A stretch of 64,000 nt of DNA from CAJMNU01 sp905214855 (GCA_937890595.1 CALADM010000031.1:1-64000), one strand, 5' to 3'. Counted from the stretch's first letter, positions 35,079 through 44,559 are shown. Made by a program: numbers and translations. The notes: generated by a model not told the origin, from the letters alone.

Positions 35079-35648
35079 TTACGCACGTCTGAGATTTCTT
35101 TTTACCATCCGCAGTACGCCAGTTCTTTCAAAAGCCTTTGCAATGCTCCAAAAGATCATGGAATCAATTGGCCACATGATCAAATTTTTGATCGCTCTTG
35201 CTGGAAGAAGGACCATAAAACCTTTTCCATACATCATAGAAAGCCAAAGCGTGCTCAACAAAATGTTGATAAAAACAACCACTACAAACTTGGCAAAAAA
35301 TACTCTTGGAAGAGAAAGCGGTTTTTTATACAGGATCACCCCATAAATAACACCACCCAACATAGCATTCAGGGTAAAACCCGGAAACCAGCTTCCTGTA
35401 GGCTTCATGAAATATTTCAGCATGTCAATGGCAAATCCATAACATGCACCCAGTGTCGGTCCAAACAGATAATAGACCATCTGGTTGGCAACTGGAGCAA
35501 AACCGATCTTAATGTATGAGGTCAGATCAATGCTGAAATATCCCAAAACCAAAGAAATCGCACCTAACATGCCGATCGTTGTGATCGTGGGAACTGTGTT
35601 GTTCAGTTCTTTGTAAGAATCGATGAACAAATTTGCTAATTTTTTCAT
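35079..35648 (-). CDS. folT: Folate ECF transporter S component
   Basis: A 189-residue membrane protein with about six hydrophobic segments, the substrate-binding subunit of an energy-coupling-factor folate transporter. GPTLGACYGFAIDMLKYF and FPGFTLNAMLGGVIYG are typical of FolT. The assignment is reinforced by a THF riboswitch in its leader (35716-35826). The shared ECF energising subunits are not in this window. AGGAGG precedes the ATG. Confidence 0.93.
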   Translation of the reverse strand: MKKLANLFIDSYKELNNTVPTITTIGMLGAISLVLGYFSIDLTSYIKIGFAPVANQMVYYLFGPTLGACYGFAIDMLKYFMKPTGSWFPGFTLNAMLGGVIYGVILYKKPLSLPRVFFAKFVVVVFINILLSTLWLSMMYGKGFMVLLPARAIKNLIMWPIDSMIFWSIAKAFERTGVLRMVKRNLRRA

Positions 35649-35715
35649 AAAAAAATTACCTCCTTTGCAGATTCATCTTACTACAACAGGAGATAATTGC
35701 CCTCTACGCCCTTAT

Positions 35716-35826
35716 CTTCGATGCAGCGGGATGCGGTCCATGCAGCGCGAAAATCTCTTCTTAGTCTCCTTCTTCCCATCAGCAACTCCCTGTCTGACAG
35801 GCGCTTAACGCACACAAACCTACTCT
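35716..35826 (-). ncRNA. Tetrahydrofolate (THF) riboswitch
   Basis: On the minus strand the leader of folT contains the conserved blocks of the THF riboswitch in order: GAGTAGG, GCGTTAAGCGCCTG, ACAGGGAGTTGCTGATG, and CCGCATCCCGCTGCATC. The internal stem CCTGTC/GACAGG is intact. THF binding is expected to reduce folT expression; the region after the aptamer (35660-35715) reaches the RBS directly, which suggests control of translation rather than termination. Confidence 0.9.
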
Positions 35827-35894
35827 GCTTTTTTCTTGATGATGCCTGTTTTACAGACATATTTGTATGTGACAGCCCAGAATCATCACATCAT

Positions 35895-35956
35895 AAAAAT
35901 GTGCTATTCCAAAGCATATGGCTAACCAGCCATGGACTTCAGTATAGCACATTTTT
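35895..35956 (-). terminator. Terminator of the PAP2 gene
   Basis: AAAAATGTGCTAT (35895-35907) pairs perfectly with ATAGCACATTTTT (35944-35956), and an inner ATGGCT/AGCCAT hairpin is nested inside. U-runs flank both sides. Confidence 0.85.
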
Positions 35957-35957
35957 T

Positions 35958-36497
35958 TTAAATTACAATCCTGTTTTTCATCTTTTTTGAAATCCAAGGG
36001 AGAATCCACTGATTCACGATCCAAGTACATACAATCCCCAAACATACACCACCCAAGATATCAGTCGGGAAATGCACAAATAAATACATCCTTGAAAATG
36101 CAATCCATGCTGCAAGAATCAATGCCGCAGTCCCCCATTTTTTATTATACCAAAATATACTGAGTGCCCCTTCCACACTTGCCAGTGTATGTCCAGATGG
36201 AAAAGAATAATCCTGTGGTACTGGGATCAAAAGAGCAACTCCCGGTTCCAACCAACATGGTCTTGGTCTTGCGATCAGGTTTTTGAGAAGAATATTTCCC
36301 ACTAAAAATCCCAAAAGCAACGATAACAGCATTCCCATTCCCATCTTCCGAGTGTTTTTTCTGCACAAAAACAGAACTCCCAACAAAATCCAGAACCAAC
36401 CGCCATTCCCCAAAAACGTTACTGCTTTCATACATAGATCCAGCCATGGTTCTCTCCATTCCTGCAGCCAATGAAGAAACATGAACTCAAACTCCAC
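35958..36497 (-). CDS. PAP2-family phosphatase
   Basis: A 179-residue integral membrane phosphatase, probably acting on undecaprenyl pyrophosphate or a phosphatidyl lipid. The three PAP2 motifs are present: KNLIARPRPCW (KxxxxxxRP), FPSGHTLAS (PSGH) and SRMYLFVHFPTDILGG (SRxxxxxHxxxD). Several hydrophobic segments separate them. Which lipid it uses cannot be told from sequence. Confidence 0.93.
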   Translation of the reverse strand: MEFEFMFLHWLQEWREPWLDLCMKAVTFLGNGGWFWILLGVLFLCRKNTRKMGMGMLLSLLLGFLVGNILLKNLIARPRPCWLEPGVALLIPVPQDYSFPSGHTLASVEGALSIFWYNKKWGTAALILAAWIAFSRMYLFVHFPTDILGGVCLGIVCTWIVNQWILPWISKKMKNRIVI

Positions 36498-36574
36498 TCC
36501 ATCACCTCTTATATTTTAGTTTTTATTTTTAGTTTAATTTCCCACAATGTTCCCTGATTTATTCTATCATTCTG

Positions 36575-37003
36575 TTATTCTACTCTCTGAGGCAGACAAT
36601 CACGAAAGACTTTATCCATCTCCAAATACTGCTTTTTCAGGGAAACTGGTCTTCCCTCTCTGGATAAGAAACAATGTCTGCTCTCACCCACACAGCGGAG
36701 CTCTCCGGTTTCTTTATCTGTAATGGAATATTCAACAGTCATTTTAATCCCATTATACTCTTTTAAAATACAACGGATCTCCACTGTCTCCCCAAATCTG
36801 GTCATTGATTTATACTCACAGTGCATGGAAAGAACCGGACTTATGATTCCGCAGTCTTCCATCAGCTTATACCCAAGTCCCATCTGCTCCATCATATCAC
36901 AGCGTGCTTCCTCAAACCACCGAATGTAATTGGAATGGTGAATGATACCCATCTGATCGGTCTCATAATACTGTGTTTTATGTTCATACACTCTAAATTC
37001 CAT
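36575..37003 (-). CDS. Acyl-CoA thioesterase (YbgC/4HBT family)
   Basis: A 142-residue hotdog-fold thioesterase. The start at 37003 has AGGAG 8 nt upstream; a GTG at 37012 is in frame but overlaps the site. The active-site Asp and the helix pattern are visible in ETDQMGIIHHSNYIRWFEEA. Members release fatty acids or aromatic acids from CoA; the substrate here is unknown. It is followed by HPr across a short gap with a terminator after HPr. Confidence 0.9.
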   Translation of the reverse strand: MEFRVYEHKTQYYETDQMGIIHHSNYIRWFEEARCDMMEQMGLGYKLMEDCGIISPVLSMHCEYKSMTRFGETVEIRCILKEYNGIKMTVEYSITDKETGELRCVGESRHCFLSREGRPVSLKKQYLEMDKVFRDCLPQRVE

Positions 37004-37062
37004 ATATTCCACTCCTATCTGTCTCTATTTTGTCTGTCTCAAATGCGCCATAAAGAAAAACA

Positions 37063-37083
37063 CTGCGGGCTTCTCACCCGCAG
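37063..37083 (-). terminator. Terminator after HPr
   Basis: CTGCGGG (37063-37069) pairs with CCCGCAG (37077-37083), with a U-rich run on the minus strand, 11 bp after the HPr gene. Confidence 0.85.
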
Positions 37084-37093
37084 CATCCTTTTT

Positions 37094-37357
37094 TTATTCT
37101 CCTAATCCACTTTCAATTGCCTTGGAAACTGCTTCCATAGCCTCTGCCTCGTCTGGTCCGTCACAGATCAATGTGATGTCTGTTCCGCACTTGATTCCTG
37201 CAGCCATTACATTCAATACACTTTTGGCAATGATCTTCTTTTCTCCACATTCAATGATGATATCAGATTTAAATTTCATTGCTGTCTGTGACAGCACTCC
37301 TGCTGGTCTTAAATGCAGTCCAGATGGATTTTTCACTGTTAAACTTTTTGTCAACAT
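37094..37357 (-). CDS. HPr-family phosphocarrier protein
   Basis: An 87-residue HPr. The phosphorylated His is H15 in SGLHLRPAG, and the regulatory Ser is S46 in AKSVLNVMAAGI, so both the PTS transfer site and the HPr-kinase site are kept. Leu replaces the usual Ala after the His. The start at 37357 has GGAGA 9 nt upstream. No ptsI or sugar-specific PTS gene is nearby, so it may be the general HPr or a regulatory (Crh-like) copy that kept the His. Confidence 0.9.
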   Translation of the reverse strand: MLTKSLTVKNPSGLHLRPAGVLSQTAMKFKSDIIIECGEKKIIAKSVLNVMAAGIKCGTDITLICDGPDEAEAMEAVSKAIESGLGE

Positions 37358-37495
37358 AAATATCCGTCTCCTTTTTCGTACATTTTCTTTACAATACACG
37401 AATCGTATTGCTGTTATCTGAATTTTATTACAAATCAGAACACATGTCAAGAGTAAAGCCTCACATGACTAAAGGCACGATTAAAGCAGTCCATA

Positions 37496-38955
37496 TCAGC
37501 GGAATACATTTTTATTCTTCTTCCAAGTTTCTCCTACAAACAACAGTAACATTGGGAAAATTTCCAATCTACCGGCAAGCATATCAAAAGACAGTATCAC
37601 TTTGGATAAGATAGAAAATCCACTAAAATTTGATGTTGGTCCTACCAGTTCCAGACCAGGTCCTATATTATTAAACGTTGCCGCAACTGCCGTAAAATTA
37701 CTTACAAGATCTTTTCCTTCTACAGAGAGCAACAGAACAGATCCCATAAAGATCATGGTATATGCAACCATGAACACATTCGTCATTCTCACCACTTCAT
37801 GTTCCACGATCTTGCCATCCATTTTTACTTTCTGGACACTTCTTGGATGTAAGAACTGATGCAGTTCTTTACGCACAGTCTTTGCTAAAATGATCAGACG
37901 GGATACTTTAATACCACCGCCGGTACTTCCCGCACATGCTCCCACAAACATTAAAATAACGAGAACTGTTTTTGATGTCTGTGGCCATAAATTAAAATCT
38001 GCTGTTGAGTATCCTGTTGTTGTGATGATAGATCCCACCTGAAATGCAGTCTGCTGTATTGCCTCTCCAAAATTATGGTAGATCCCTGCTCCCATAATAT
38101 CCATACTGATAAGCAAAATTGCAACAGCAATAATAATCAGATAGCAGCGGACTTCCTCCATCTTAAATGCCTGTTTTGCCTTTTTTGCCAAGATCAAGAA
38201 ATATACATTAAAGTTAATACCAAACAGAATCATAAAAATTGTAATGACAACCTGATGGTATATACTATATCCAGCCAAACTGTCATTTTTGATCCCAAAA
38301 CCTCCTGTTCCTGCTGTTCCAAATGTCAAAGTCAACGCATCAAACAAAGGCATGCCCCCTAAAAGAAGCAATATGATCTGCAAAACAGTCATCGCAATAT
38401 AGATCGTATACAAAATTTTAGCTGTTGACTTTGCAGTTGGAACGAGTCTGCTGACAGAAGGTCCCGGACTCTCTGCCTTCATCAGATTCATATAAGAACC
38501 GCCATCCATTGGCAGGATCGTCAACAGGAAAACTAAAACTCCCATACCACCAATCCAGTGTGTAAAACTTCTCCAGAACAGAATACACTTGGGAAGTATC
38601 TCCACATCAGCAAGTATGCTGGCTCCTGTTGTGGTAAAACCAGATACCGTCTCAAACCATGCATCTACTGGATTTTTTATAGAACCACTGATCACAAAAG
38701 GAACGCTTCCGACTGCACTCATCACAATCCAGCTCAATGCCACAGAAACAAATCCCTCTTTTACATAAAACACCCGATTCTGTGGTTTTTTCTCGTCAAA
38801 TACATCCCTGCTGCCAGAGTCATCACGATCGTTACGGCAAATGCCCATCCCGCCTTTTCCTGGTAAATAAGAGCTACCAGACAGGAAGGGATCATAAAAA
38901 AGCCTTCCAGCTTCAATACCCATCCTAATGTGTAGGTAATCATTGAAGTATTCAT
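37496..38955 (-). CDS. trkH: TrkH-family potassium transporter, split by a -1 frameshift
   Basis: TrkH is the membrane channel subunit of K+ uptake, working with TrkA encoded just upstream. The N-terminus is in one frame from the ATG at 38955 (AGGA 9 nt upstream): MNTSMITYTLGWVLKLEGFF through LTRK. That frame stops at 38761. The rest, from PQNRVFYVKEG on, is in the -1 frame and runs to 37496, with selectivity-filter segments TTTGASIL, GGFG and AGSTGGGIKVSR. The switch falls at A_AAA_AAC (plus strand 38785-38791), in register for -1 slippage; with it the product is about 486 residues, normal for the family. A lost A in a 7-A tract is the alternative. Confidence 0.85.
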
Positions 38956-38995
38956 ATTTATCCATCCTATTTTTTAGGCATCCCTATAATTTGCC

Positions 38996-40354
38996 CTATT
39001 TTTTCAGAATATCCTGAATGTCATGCAGTCCTTGCTGTGTTGTTACAACAATTACAGTATCTCCAACTTTAATCTGGTCATGACCTCGTGGAATCAAAAT
39101 TTTTCCTTTGCGGTTGATACAGCCGATCAGCAGATTTTCTTTGATTTTAAGCTCCATCAACGTTTTTTCTGTTACTGGGCTTTCCTCTTGAATTGCAAAT
39201 TCCAGCGCCTCTGCCTTATCTTCCAAAATTTTGTACAAAGTCTCCACATTACTTCCAATAGAGTTTTTCATAGCACGCACATACTGGAGAATATAATCCG
39301 CAGTAATATACTTTGGATAGATCACACTTCCAAGATCCAGCTTTTCAATGATCTCATCAAATGCGATCCGATTAACTTTTGTTACTACTTTCGCCTTAGA
39401 ATGCTCTTTGGCATACAGGGTAAGCATAATATTCTCTTCATCCATGTTGGTCAATGTGACAAAACCTTCTGTCTGTTCCAGCCCTTCCTCCATCAACAGT
39501 TTCTTATCTGTTCCATCTCCATTGATGATCAATGCATCTGAGAGCTGTTCACAGAGGATATCACAGCGTTCTTTTTCTTTTTCAATGATAGAAACATCAA
39601 TCTTCATATCCAGCAATTGCTTTGCAAGATAAAATGCAATCGTTCCACCCCCTACAATAATACAATTTTTGACCTGATTGGTCTTTAAACCAATTTTTCT
39701 AAAGAAAGCAGCGGCATTTTGTGGGGAAGCAATCAAAGAAACGGTATCTTCATTATGCAGCATAAAATCTCCATTTGGAATAAATACCTTTCCTTCACGT
39801 TCAATACCAACTACCAGAATATCACATTTCAGATTCTCTCTCATAGATGCCACAGTTGTATGATCCAGACTAAATTCAGGCAAAATCTTAAATTTCAGCA
39901 ACTCCACTCTTCCTTTGGCAAATGTATCAATATGAATTGCAGATGGAAATCTCAAAAGTCTTGCAATCTCTGTCGCCGCAGCAAGCTCTGGGTTGATGAT
40001 CATAGAAATCCCCAATCGATCACGTATGAAATCGATCTCCTGACTATACACTGGGTTTCTGACACGGGCAATCGTATGACAATGACCTGTTTTTTTTGCG
40101 ATCACACAGCAAAGCAAATTCAGCTCATCAGATTCTGTCACTGCGATCAAAATATCTGCATGTTCTACTCCTGCCTCCATCTGTGTGTTGATACTAGAAC
40201 CATTGCCCAAAATTCTCAATGCCTCAATATTTTCTGGTATTTCCTGTAATCTCTGTGCTGAATTATCCACCAAAACAAGATTGTGGTTTTCCATAAGCAG
40301 GCGTTCTGCCAGTGTCATACCAACTTTACCACATCCAATAATGATAATGTCCAT
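38996..40354 (-). CDS. trkA: Trk potassium transporter peripheral subunit TrkA
   Basis: A 452-residue cytoplasmic gating subunit for TrkH. It has two tandem RCK units, each with an NAD-binding Rossmann domain (DIIIIGCGKVGMTLAE at residue 2 and NCIIVGGGTIAFYLAK near 229) followed by a TrkA-C domain. The start at 40354 has AAAGGG about 10 nt upstream. It lies 40 bp before trkH and they surely form one unit. Confidence 0.95.
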   Translation of the reverse strand: MDIIIIGCGKVGMTLAERLLMENHNLVLVDNSAQRLQEIPENIEALRILGNGSSINTQMEAGVEHADILIAVTESDELNLLCCVIAKKTGHCHTIARVRNPVYSQEIDFIRDRLGISMIINPELAAATEIARLLRFPSAIHIDTFAKGRVELLKFKILPEFSLDHTTVASMRENLKCDILVVGIEREGKVFIPNGDFMLHNEDTVSLIASPQNAAAFFRKIGLKTNQVKNCIIVGGGTIAFYLAKQLLDMKIDVSIIEKEKERCDILCEQLSDALIINGDGTDKKLLMEEGLEQTEGFVTLTNMDEENIMLTLYAKEHSKAKVVTKVNRIAFDEIIEKLDLGSVIYPKYITADYILQYVRAMKNSIGSNVETLYKILEDKAEALEFAIQEESPVTEKTLMELKIKENLLIGCINRKGKILIPRGHDQIKVGDTVIVVTTQQGLHDIQDILKK

Positions 40355-40376
40355 TTTTTGATGATCCCTTTCCCTT

Positions 40377-41051
40377 TTATACGTCTGCGTTTTCTCTATG
40401 TGAAAAAACACATCCGCAATAATTCTGGCGGTACAGTCCATACTCTGCTGACAATTCTACTGACCGCTTATATCCATTTTTCTTTTTAAAATCAGATGGC
40501 AGATAAGACATTTTCTGTTTTTCTGCCTCATTCTCCCCAATCTCATTCAAAACATCTGCCGGTTTCAGCGGACTGATACTTAAAGTGGTAGTCACATAAT
40601 CAAATCCGCCCTCATACGCTATTCTGGCAGCCTCTGCTAACCTGAGTCTAAAACAAACCTTACAGCGTTCCCCACCTTCTGGCTCCTGTTCCAGCCCTTT
40701 CACCGCATCAAAAAAATCCTGCGGCACATAACTTCCCTCAAAAAAACGAATGGGATATTTTGTCTGCATACTTTCGATCAGTCTTTTCTGTTCTTCTGCA
40801 CGTGCTCTATATTCTTGTGGGGGGTAGATATTAGGATTGTAATAAAACACTGTAATCTTCATATAGGAAGAAAGATACTCCAGAACATAACTGCTGCAAG
40901 GTGCACAACAACTATGCAAAAGCAGTGTGGGCACTTCCCCCTTTGACTGCCACTCTTCTATCAAATGTTCCAGTTCTCTTTGAAAATTTCTTTGATTTTT
41001 ATTCTTGCCTGATCTGTTCTCTTTGTGATTGTTGTTTTCATTCTCTGCCAT
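40377..41051 (-). CDS. queH: Epoxyqueuosine reductase QueH
   Basis: A 224-residue QueH (DUF208), the non-cobalamin enzyme for the last step of queuosine synthesis in tRNA. The cluster-binding Cys pairs are visible in LLLHSCCAPCSSYV near the start of the domain and in ERCKVCFRLRL, with further Cys in NYCGCVF. The first roughly 35 residues are a polar, Asn/Lys-rich extension. The start at 41051 has AAAGGA 12 nt upstream; a GTG at 41072 is the alternative. It may be cotranscribed with trkA, 22 bp downstream. Confidence 0.93.
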   Translation of the reverse strand: MAENENNNHKENRSGKNKNQRNFQRELEHLIEEWQSKGEVPTLLLHSCCAPCSSYVLEYLSSYMKITVFYYNPNIYPPQEYRARAEEQKRLIESMQTKYPIRFFEGSYVPQDFFDAVKGLEQEPEGGERCKVCFRLRLAEAARIAYEGGFDYVTTTLSISPLKPADVLNEIGENEAEKQKMSYLPSDFKKKNGYKRSVELSAEYGLYRQNYCGCVFSHRENADV

Positions 41052-41136
41052 CTTGTATATTTTTCCTTTCACATGATGTTATGAGCAAAAAATCTTGATC
41101 TTTTAAAATAAAGAGATACCCATTTCAAAATAAAAA

Positions 41137-41196
41137 CTGCCTATTTTTTCATACTGTGCATGGCAAAAAACCGTTGCACCTGAAAAAAACAGGCAG
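41137..41196 (-). terminator. Terminator of rpoD
   Basis: CTGCCTATTTTTTC (41137-41150) pairs with GAAAAAAACAGGCAG (41182-41196), nearly perfectly, with a long loop; a U-run follows on the minus strand. Confidence 0.7.
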
Positions 41197-41234
41197 CCCA
41201 TATCTTTTTTGTTGGACTATCTTCCTAGAGGAAA

Positions 41235-42362
41235 TTATGACAGAAAATCTCGAATCCTTTTACTTCTGACAGGATTTCTCAGCTTGCGCAAAGCCTTTGC
41301 CTCGATCTGTCTGATACGCTCTCTGGTTACTTTGAATTCTTTTCCCACTTCTTCCAGTGTACGTGGATGTCCGTCTTCCAATCCGAAGCGCAAGACAATA
41401 ACCTGACGTTCTCTTTCCTTCAAATCTCCCAGCAGTGCATCAATATGCTCACGCAGCATCACGGATTCCACATTTCCTTCCGGAGTCACTACGTTATTGT
41501 CTGCCACAAAATCTCCCAGATTGGAGTCATCCTCCTCACCGATCGGAGTCTCCAGAGAAGCTGGCTCTCTGGCGATCTGCATGATCTCCATAACCTTGTC
41601 CTCTGTCATATCCAAAGCATCTGCAAGCTCTGTAACGGACGGCTCATACCCCAGCTCCAGCGTTAATTTACGCTGCATCTTGGACATCTTATTGATCGTC
41701 TCGACCATATGTACCGGGACACGGATGGTTCTTGCCTGATCTGCCAATGCTCTTGTAACAGACTGTCTGATCCACCATGTTGCGTAGGTGCTAAGTTTGT
41801 ATCCCTTTGTATAATCGAATTTTTCCACACCTTTAATAAGACCAAGATTGCCTTCCTGAACCAAATCCAAAAAGCTCATGCCTCGTCCTGTATAACGCTT
41901 GGCAATACTTACAACCAATCTTAAATTTGCCTCAATCAGACGTTCCTTCGCAGATTCGTCTCCCTCTGCTTTTTTCTTCGCCAGACGTAATTCTTCCTCT
42001 GCACTCAGCAGCGGAACTGTACCAATCTCTTTCAGATACATACGGACCGGATCTTCTGTTCCTATACCTTCCAAAAGGTCAATTGCGTCTAAGTCGATGT
42101 CTTCTTCCCCATCGTCCATAAAACTGTCATCAACATCATCCAGAAGAAGCGGATCCTCCGCCAAGATCGCCTCGTCAATCATTGCCGGAACAACATCAAT
42201 CCCATGCTGCTCCATGTAACTGTAGATCTCTTCCATTTGTTCTGGCGACAGGTTATCATTGGCAAAAAAATCATTGACTTCTGTCACATCCAATGTGTTG
42301 TTTTTCTTTTTACCAAGCTCAACCAGCTTTTGCAGTTTTTCTAAAAAATTAATTTTTTCCAC
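41235..42362 (-). CDS. rpoD: Primary RNA polymerase sigma factor (RpoD/SigA)
   Basis: The vegetative sigma factor, 375 residues. Region 1.2 has DPVRMYLKEIG, region 2 ends in the -10-recognising YATWWIRQSVTRAL, and region 4 ends in VTRERIRQIEAKALRKLR, which reads the -35 box. A GTG at 42362 preceded by AAAGGA 9 nt upstream is the start; the frame upstream of it has no better site. In many Firmicutes dnaG lies directly upstream; here a lipid kinase does. The perfect promoter at 42413-42441 drives it. Confidence 0.97.
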   Translation of the reverse strand: MEKINFLEKLQKLVELGKKKNNTLDVTEVNDFFANDNLSPEQMEEIYSYMEQHGIDVVPAMIDEAILAEDPLLLDDVDDSFMDDGEEDIDLDAIDLLEGIGTEDPVRMYLKEIGTVPLLSAEEELRLAKKKAEGDESAKERLIEANLRLVVSIAKRYTGRGMSFLDLVQEGNLGLIKGVEKFDYTKGYKLSTYATWWIRQSVTRALADQARTIRVPVHMVETINKMSKMQRKLTLELGYEPSVTELADALDMTEDKVMEIMQIAREPASLETPIGEEDDSNLGDFVADNNVVTPEGNVESVMLREHIDALLGDLKERERQVIVLRFGLEDGHPRTLEEVGKEFKVTRERIRQIEAKALRKLRNPVRSKRIRDFLS

Positions 42363-42412
42363 GAATAACGTTCCTTTCGCCTTTAGCACATAATACACCT
42401 ACACAGAATACA

Positions 42413-42441
42413 ATTATATACCATTAGTCTACTTTTTTCAA
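42413..42441 (-). promoter_or_regulatory. Promoter of rpoD
   Basis: Minus-strand TTGAAA (42436-42441) and TATAAT (42413-42418) with a 17-bp spacer, about 50 bp before the GTG. Confidence 0.8.
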
Positions 42442-42478
42442 CAGTTTTTTCCCTTATTCGAAATTTGCCATTGAATTT

Positions 42479-43396
42479 TTATTCTGCATTCTGATCGATC
42501 ACGGTATCCTGTAATATACGGATTGCTCTCTGACAATTTTCAATCTTTACCTGTGTATATGTTCCTCCAAATTCTCCGTCTGTCACCCAGTCCACTGGAA
42601 CTTCTGATTCTACGTTCAGCTCTTTGGCACGGAATTTATAGACGTATTCATTTTTTTCCTCTTTAAAAAACATGTAAGAAACAATATTATTAAATTCGAT
42701 CGGATTTTTTGGCATTTTGATCAAAAGAACCTCAAATTCCCCATCATCCAGCTCCACTTTCTGATTGATCAGCCCTTTGAATCCTCCAACACTCTTCGCA
42801 TTTGTCACCATGCCAAATATAAAATCGTCCTCAATCTCTCCGCCTTCCCAGCTCACTTTCATATGATACGATTTCAGCTGTGCCAATCTTTTCACTGCTT
42901 CCAGCATATATGCCTGATGCCCCAGTTTATTTTTTGCTTCCTGCGATGTCATGTAAGATACATCTGTAAAAACTCCAAATGCAGCAATATAAACAAAATG
43001 GTGTTCCCCCAAAAGCCCCACATCAACAGCATATGGTCTCCCCTTTATAATGGTCTGTGCTGCTTTTTCCATGCTCCTTGAAATTTTGAGTCCTACCGCA
43101 AAATCATTGGTAGAACCTGCTGGGATATATCCTAAAACAGGTCGTTTTTTTAGAGACATCATTCCATTGACCACTTCATTCAATGTACCATCGCCTCCAC
43201 TGCAAACAATCAACCTGACCCTTGCTCCCCATTTTTCCGCAATTTCCCGTGCATCTCCCTGTCTCTGTGTAATATACACTTCAGGGCGATAGCCTGCTTT
43301 TGTAAACACATCCAATATTCCCAAAAGTTTTGGGCGGATCTGCTCTTTTCCAGAACGTGGATTGATAATAAAAAGCATTTTTTTCACATCAGCCAT
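42479..43396 (-). CDS. Diacylglycerol kinase-family lipid kinase (YegS-like)
   Basis: A 305-residue soluble lipid kinase. The nucleotide-binding motif GGDGTLNEVVNG and the later YIPAGSTNDFA are typical of the DagK/YegS/BmrU group, which phosphorylate diacylglycerol or related lipids. MLFIINPRSGKEQ opens the domain. The start is probably the ATG at 43396, with GGAG 5 nt upstream; an in-frame ATG at 43432 is possible. Confidence 0.92.
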   Translation of the reverse strand: MADVKKMLFIINPRSGKEQIRPKLLGILDVFTKAGYRPEVYITQRQGDAREIAEKWGARVRLIVCSGGDGTLNEVVNGMMSLKKRPVLGYIPAGSTNDFAVGLKISRSMEKAAQTIIKGRPYAVDVGLLGEHHFVYIAAFGVFTDVSYMTSQEAKNKLGHQAYMLEAVKRLAQLKSYHMKVSWEGGEIEDDFIFGMVTNAKSVGGFKGLINQKVELDDGEFEVLLIKMPKNPIEFNNIVSYMFFKEEKNEYVYKFRAKELNVESEVPVDWVTDGEFGGTYTQVKIENCQRAIRILQDTVIDQNAE

Positions 43397-43453
43397 CTCC
43401 TCTCCAGATTCTGATACCTGTCCTTCTTTCATTAGATCGCTATAAGACCAATG

Positions 43454-44557
43454 TTACACCCATTTTCGATATGCTCCAAATGCACTGGGAAGACTATATT
43501 CCGTCTCCAGACATTGTTTGTTTATGGAAAGAAATTGTTTTGGCAGTTCGCCTTTTATTTTTACCAGATACCCCATCATCCTCCATTCTACATGAGAAAA
43601 AATATGTTTCGCATCTGGCAGCTTTTCAACACTCTCAACTTCCTCTGGATTCAGACCAAGAATAGAAACAATCTCTTCTTTCTTCCATTTTCCCTCAAAA
43701 TTTGGAAGTTCATACAATCCTGCAAGAAGACCTGTCGCAGGTCTTTTTCTAAGAGAGACAGAATCCGCATTCTCAATCACTAAAACAGTACGTTCTTCCT
43801 GTTTTCTTGCTTTTTTAGGCTTTTTAACAGGTATTTCCTGCTCCACATGTTCTCTGTGAGCCAGACACAAGGAAGCAAATGGACATTCCTCACACCTTGG
43901 TTTTCCATTTGGAAGACATACCATAGCACCAATCTCCATCAATGCCTGATTATAATCTCCTGAATGATCCTTTGGCATTGTCTTTTCCAAAAGTGCTTCC
44001 ATAGAACGTTTTACAGAGGATTTTAAGATATCTTCACGATTTAAAAGGACTCTGGAAATCACCCTCAATACATTACCGTCTACTGCTGGTTTTACTCTCC
44101 CATATGCAATAGAAGCGATTGCTCCCGCAGTATAACTTCCAATTCCAGGAAGAGTCAGAAGTTCTTCATAACGATCCGGCAATTTTCCTCCATACTCTTC
44201 ACAAATTATAGCTGCCGCTTTCTTCAGATTCCTTGCACGATTATAATACCCCAATCCTTCCCACAATTTCATAAGCCTGTCATCTTCAATCTCTGCAAGC
44301 TCTTTGGGAGTTGGGCAAGCCTTCAGAAAACGTTCATAATACGGTTTCACTGCCTCTACTCTGGTCTGCTGAAGCATGATCTCGGAAATCCACACTCGAT
44401 ATGCCTCTGGATTTTCTCTCCACGGAAGAATTCTGGCATGTTTAGAAAACCATGCCAGAACTGGTTCGTTGGCAGCCTGAAGCCGTTCTTCTTCTGTAAA
44501 AGGTTTCTCTTCCAGAATTTGAAGATCTTTGTACCACTCTTTCGCCAACATTTCCAT
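43454..44557 (-). CDS. mutY: A/G-specific adenine glycosylase
   Basis: MutY removes adenine paired with 8-oxoguanine. ILPWRENPEAYRVWISEIML holds the active-site and damage-contact region, LPGIGSYTAGAIASIAYG is the helix-hairpin-helix, with the catalytic Asp in the following AVDGNVLR, and the four Fe-S Cys are in CLPNGKPRCEECPFASLC. A C-terminal MutT-like domain follows (about 240-365). The start is uncertain: the ATG at 44557 lies directly after the pepP stop, and one at 44590 would overlap pepP by 31 bp. Confidence 0.94.
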   Translation of the reverse strand: MEMLAKEWYKDLQILEEKPFTEEERLQAANEPVLAWFSKHARILPWRENPEAYRVWISEIMLQQTRVEAVKPYYERFLKACPTPKELAEIEDDRLMKLWEGLGYYNRARNLKKAAAIICEEYGGKLPDRYEELLTLPGIGSYTAGAIASIAYGRVKPAVDGNVLRVISRVLLNREDILKSSVKRSMEALLEKTMPKDHSGDYNQALMEIGAMVCLPNGKPRCEECPFASLCLAHREHVEQEIPVKKPKKARKQEERTVLVIENADSVSLRKRPATGLLAGLYELPNFEGKWKKEEIVSILGLNPEEVESVEKLPDAKHIFSHVEWRMMGYLVKIKGELPKQFLSINKQCLETEYSLPSAFGAYRKWV

Positions 44558-44559
44558 AT

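Noticed and set aside
38796..38965. The first ~57 codons of the long -1 frame of trkH, beginning MDKYEYFNDYL
   Set aside because: This part does not resemble TrkH, whereas the overlapping frame from 38955 gives a proper TrkH N-terminus. It is the shadow side of the frameshift.
41073..41234. PreQ1 riboswitch upstream of queH
   Set aside because: No C-rich loop and A-rich tail pattern is seen; the interval contains the rpoD terminator.
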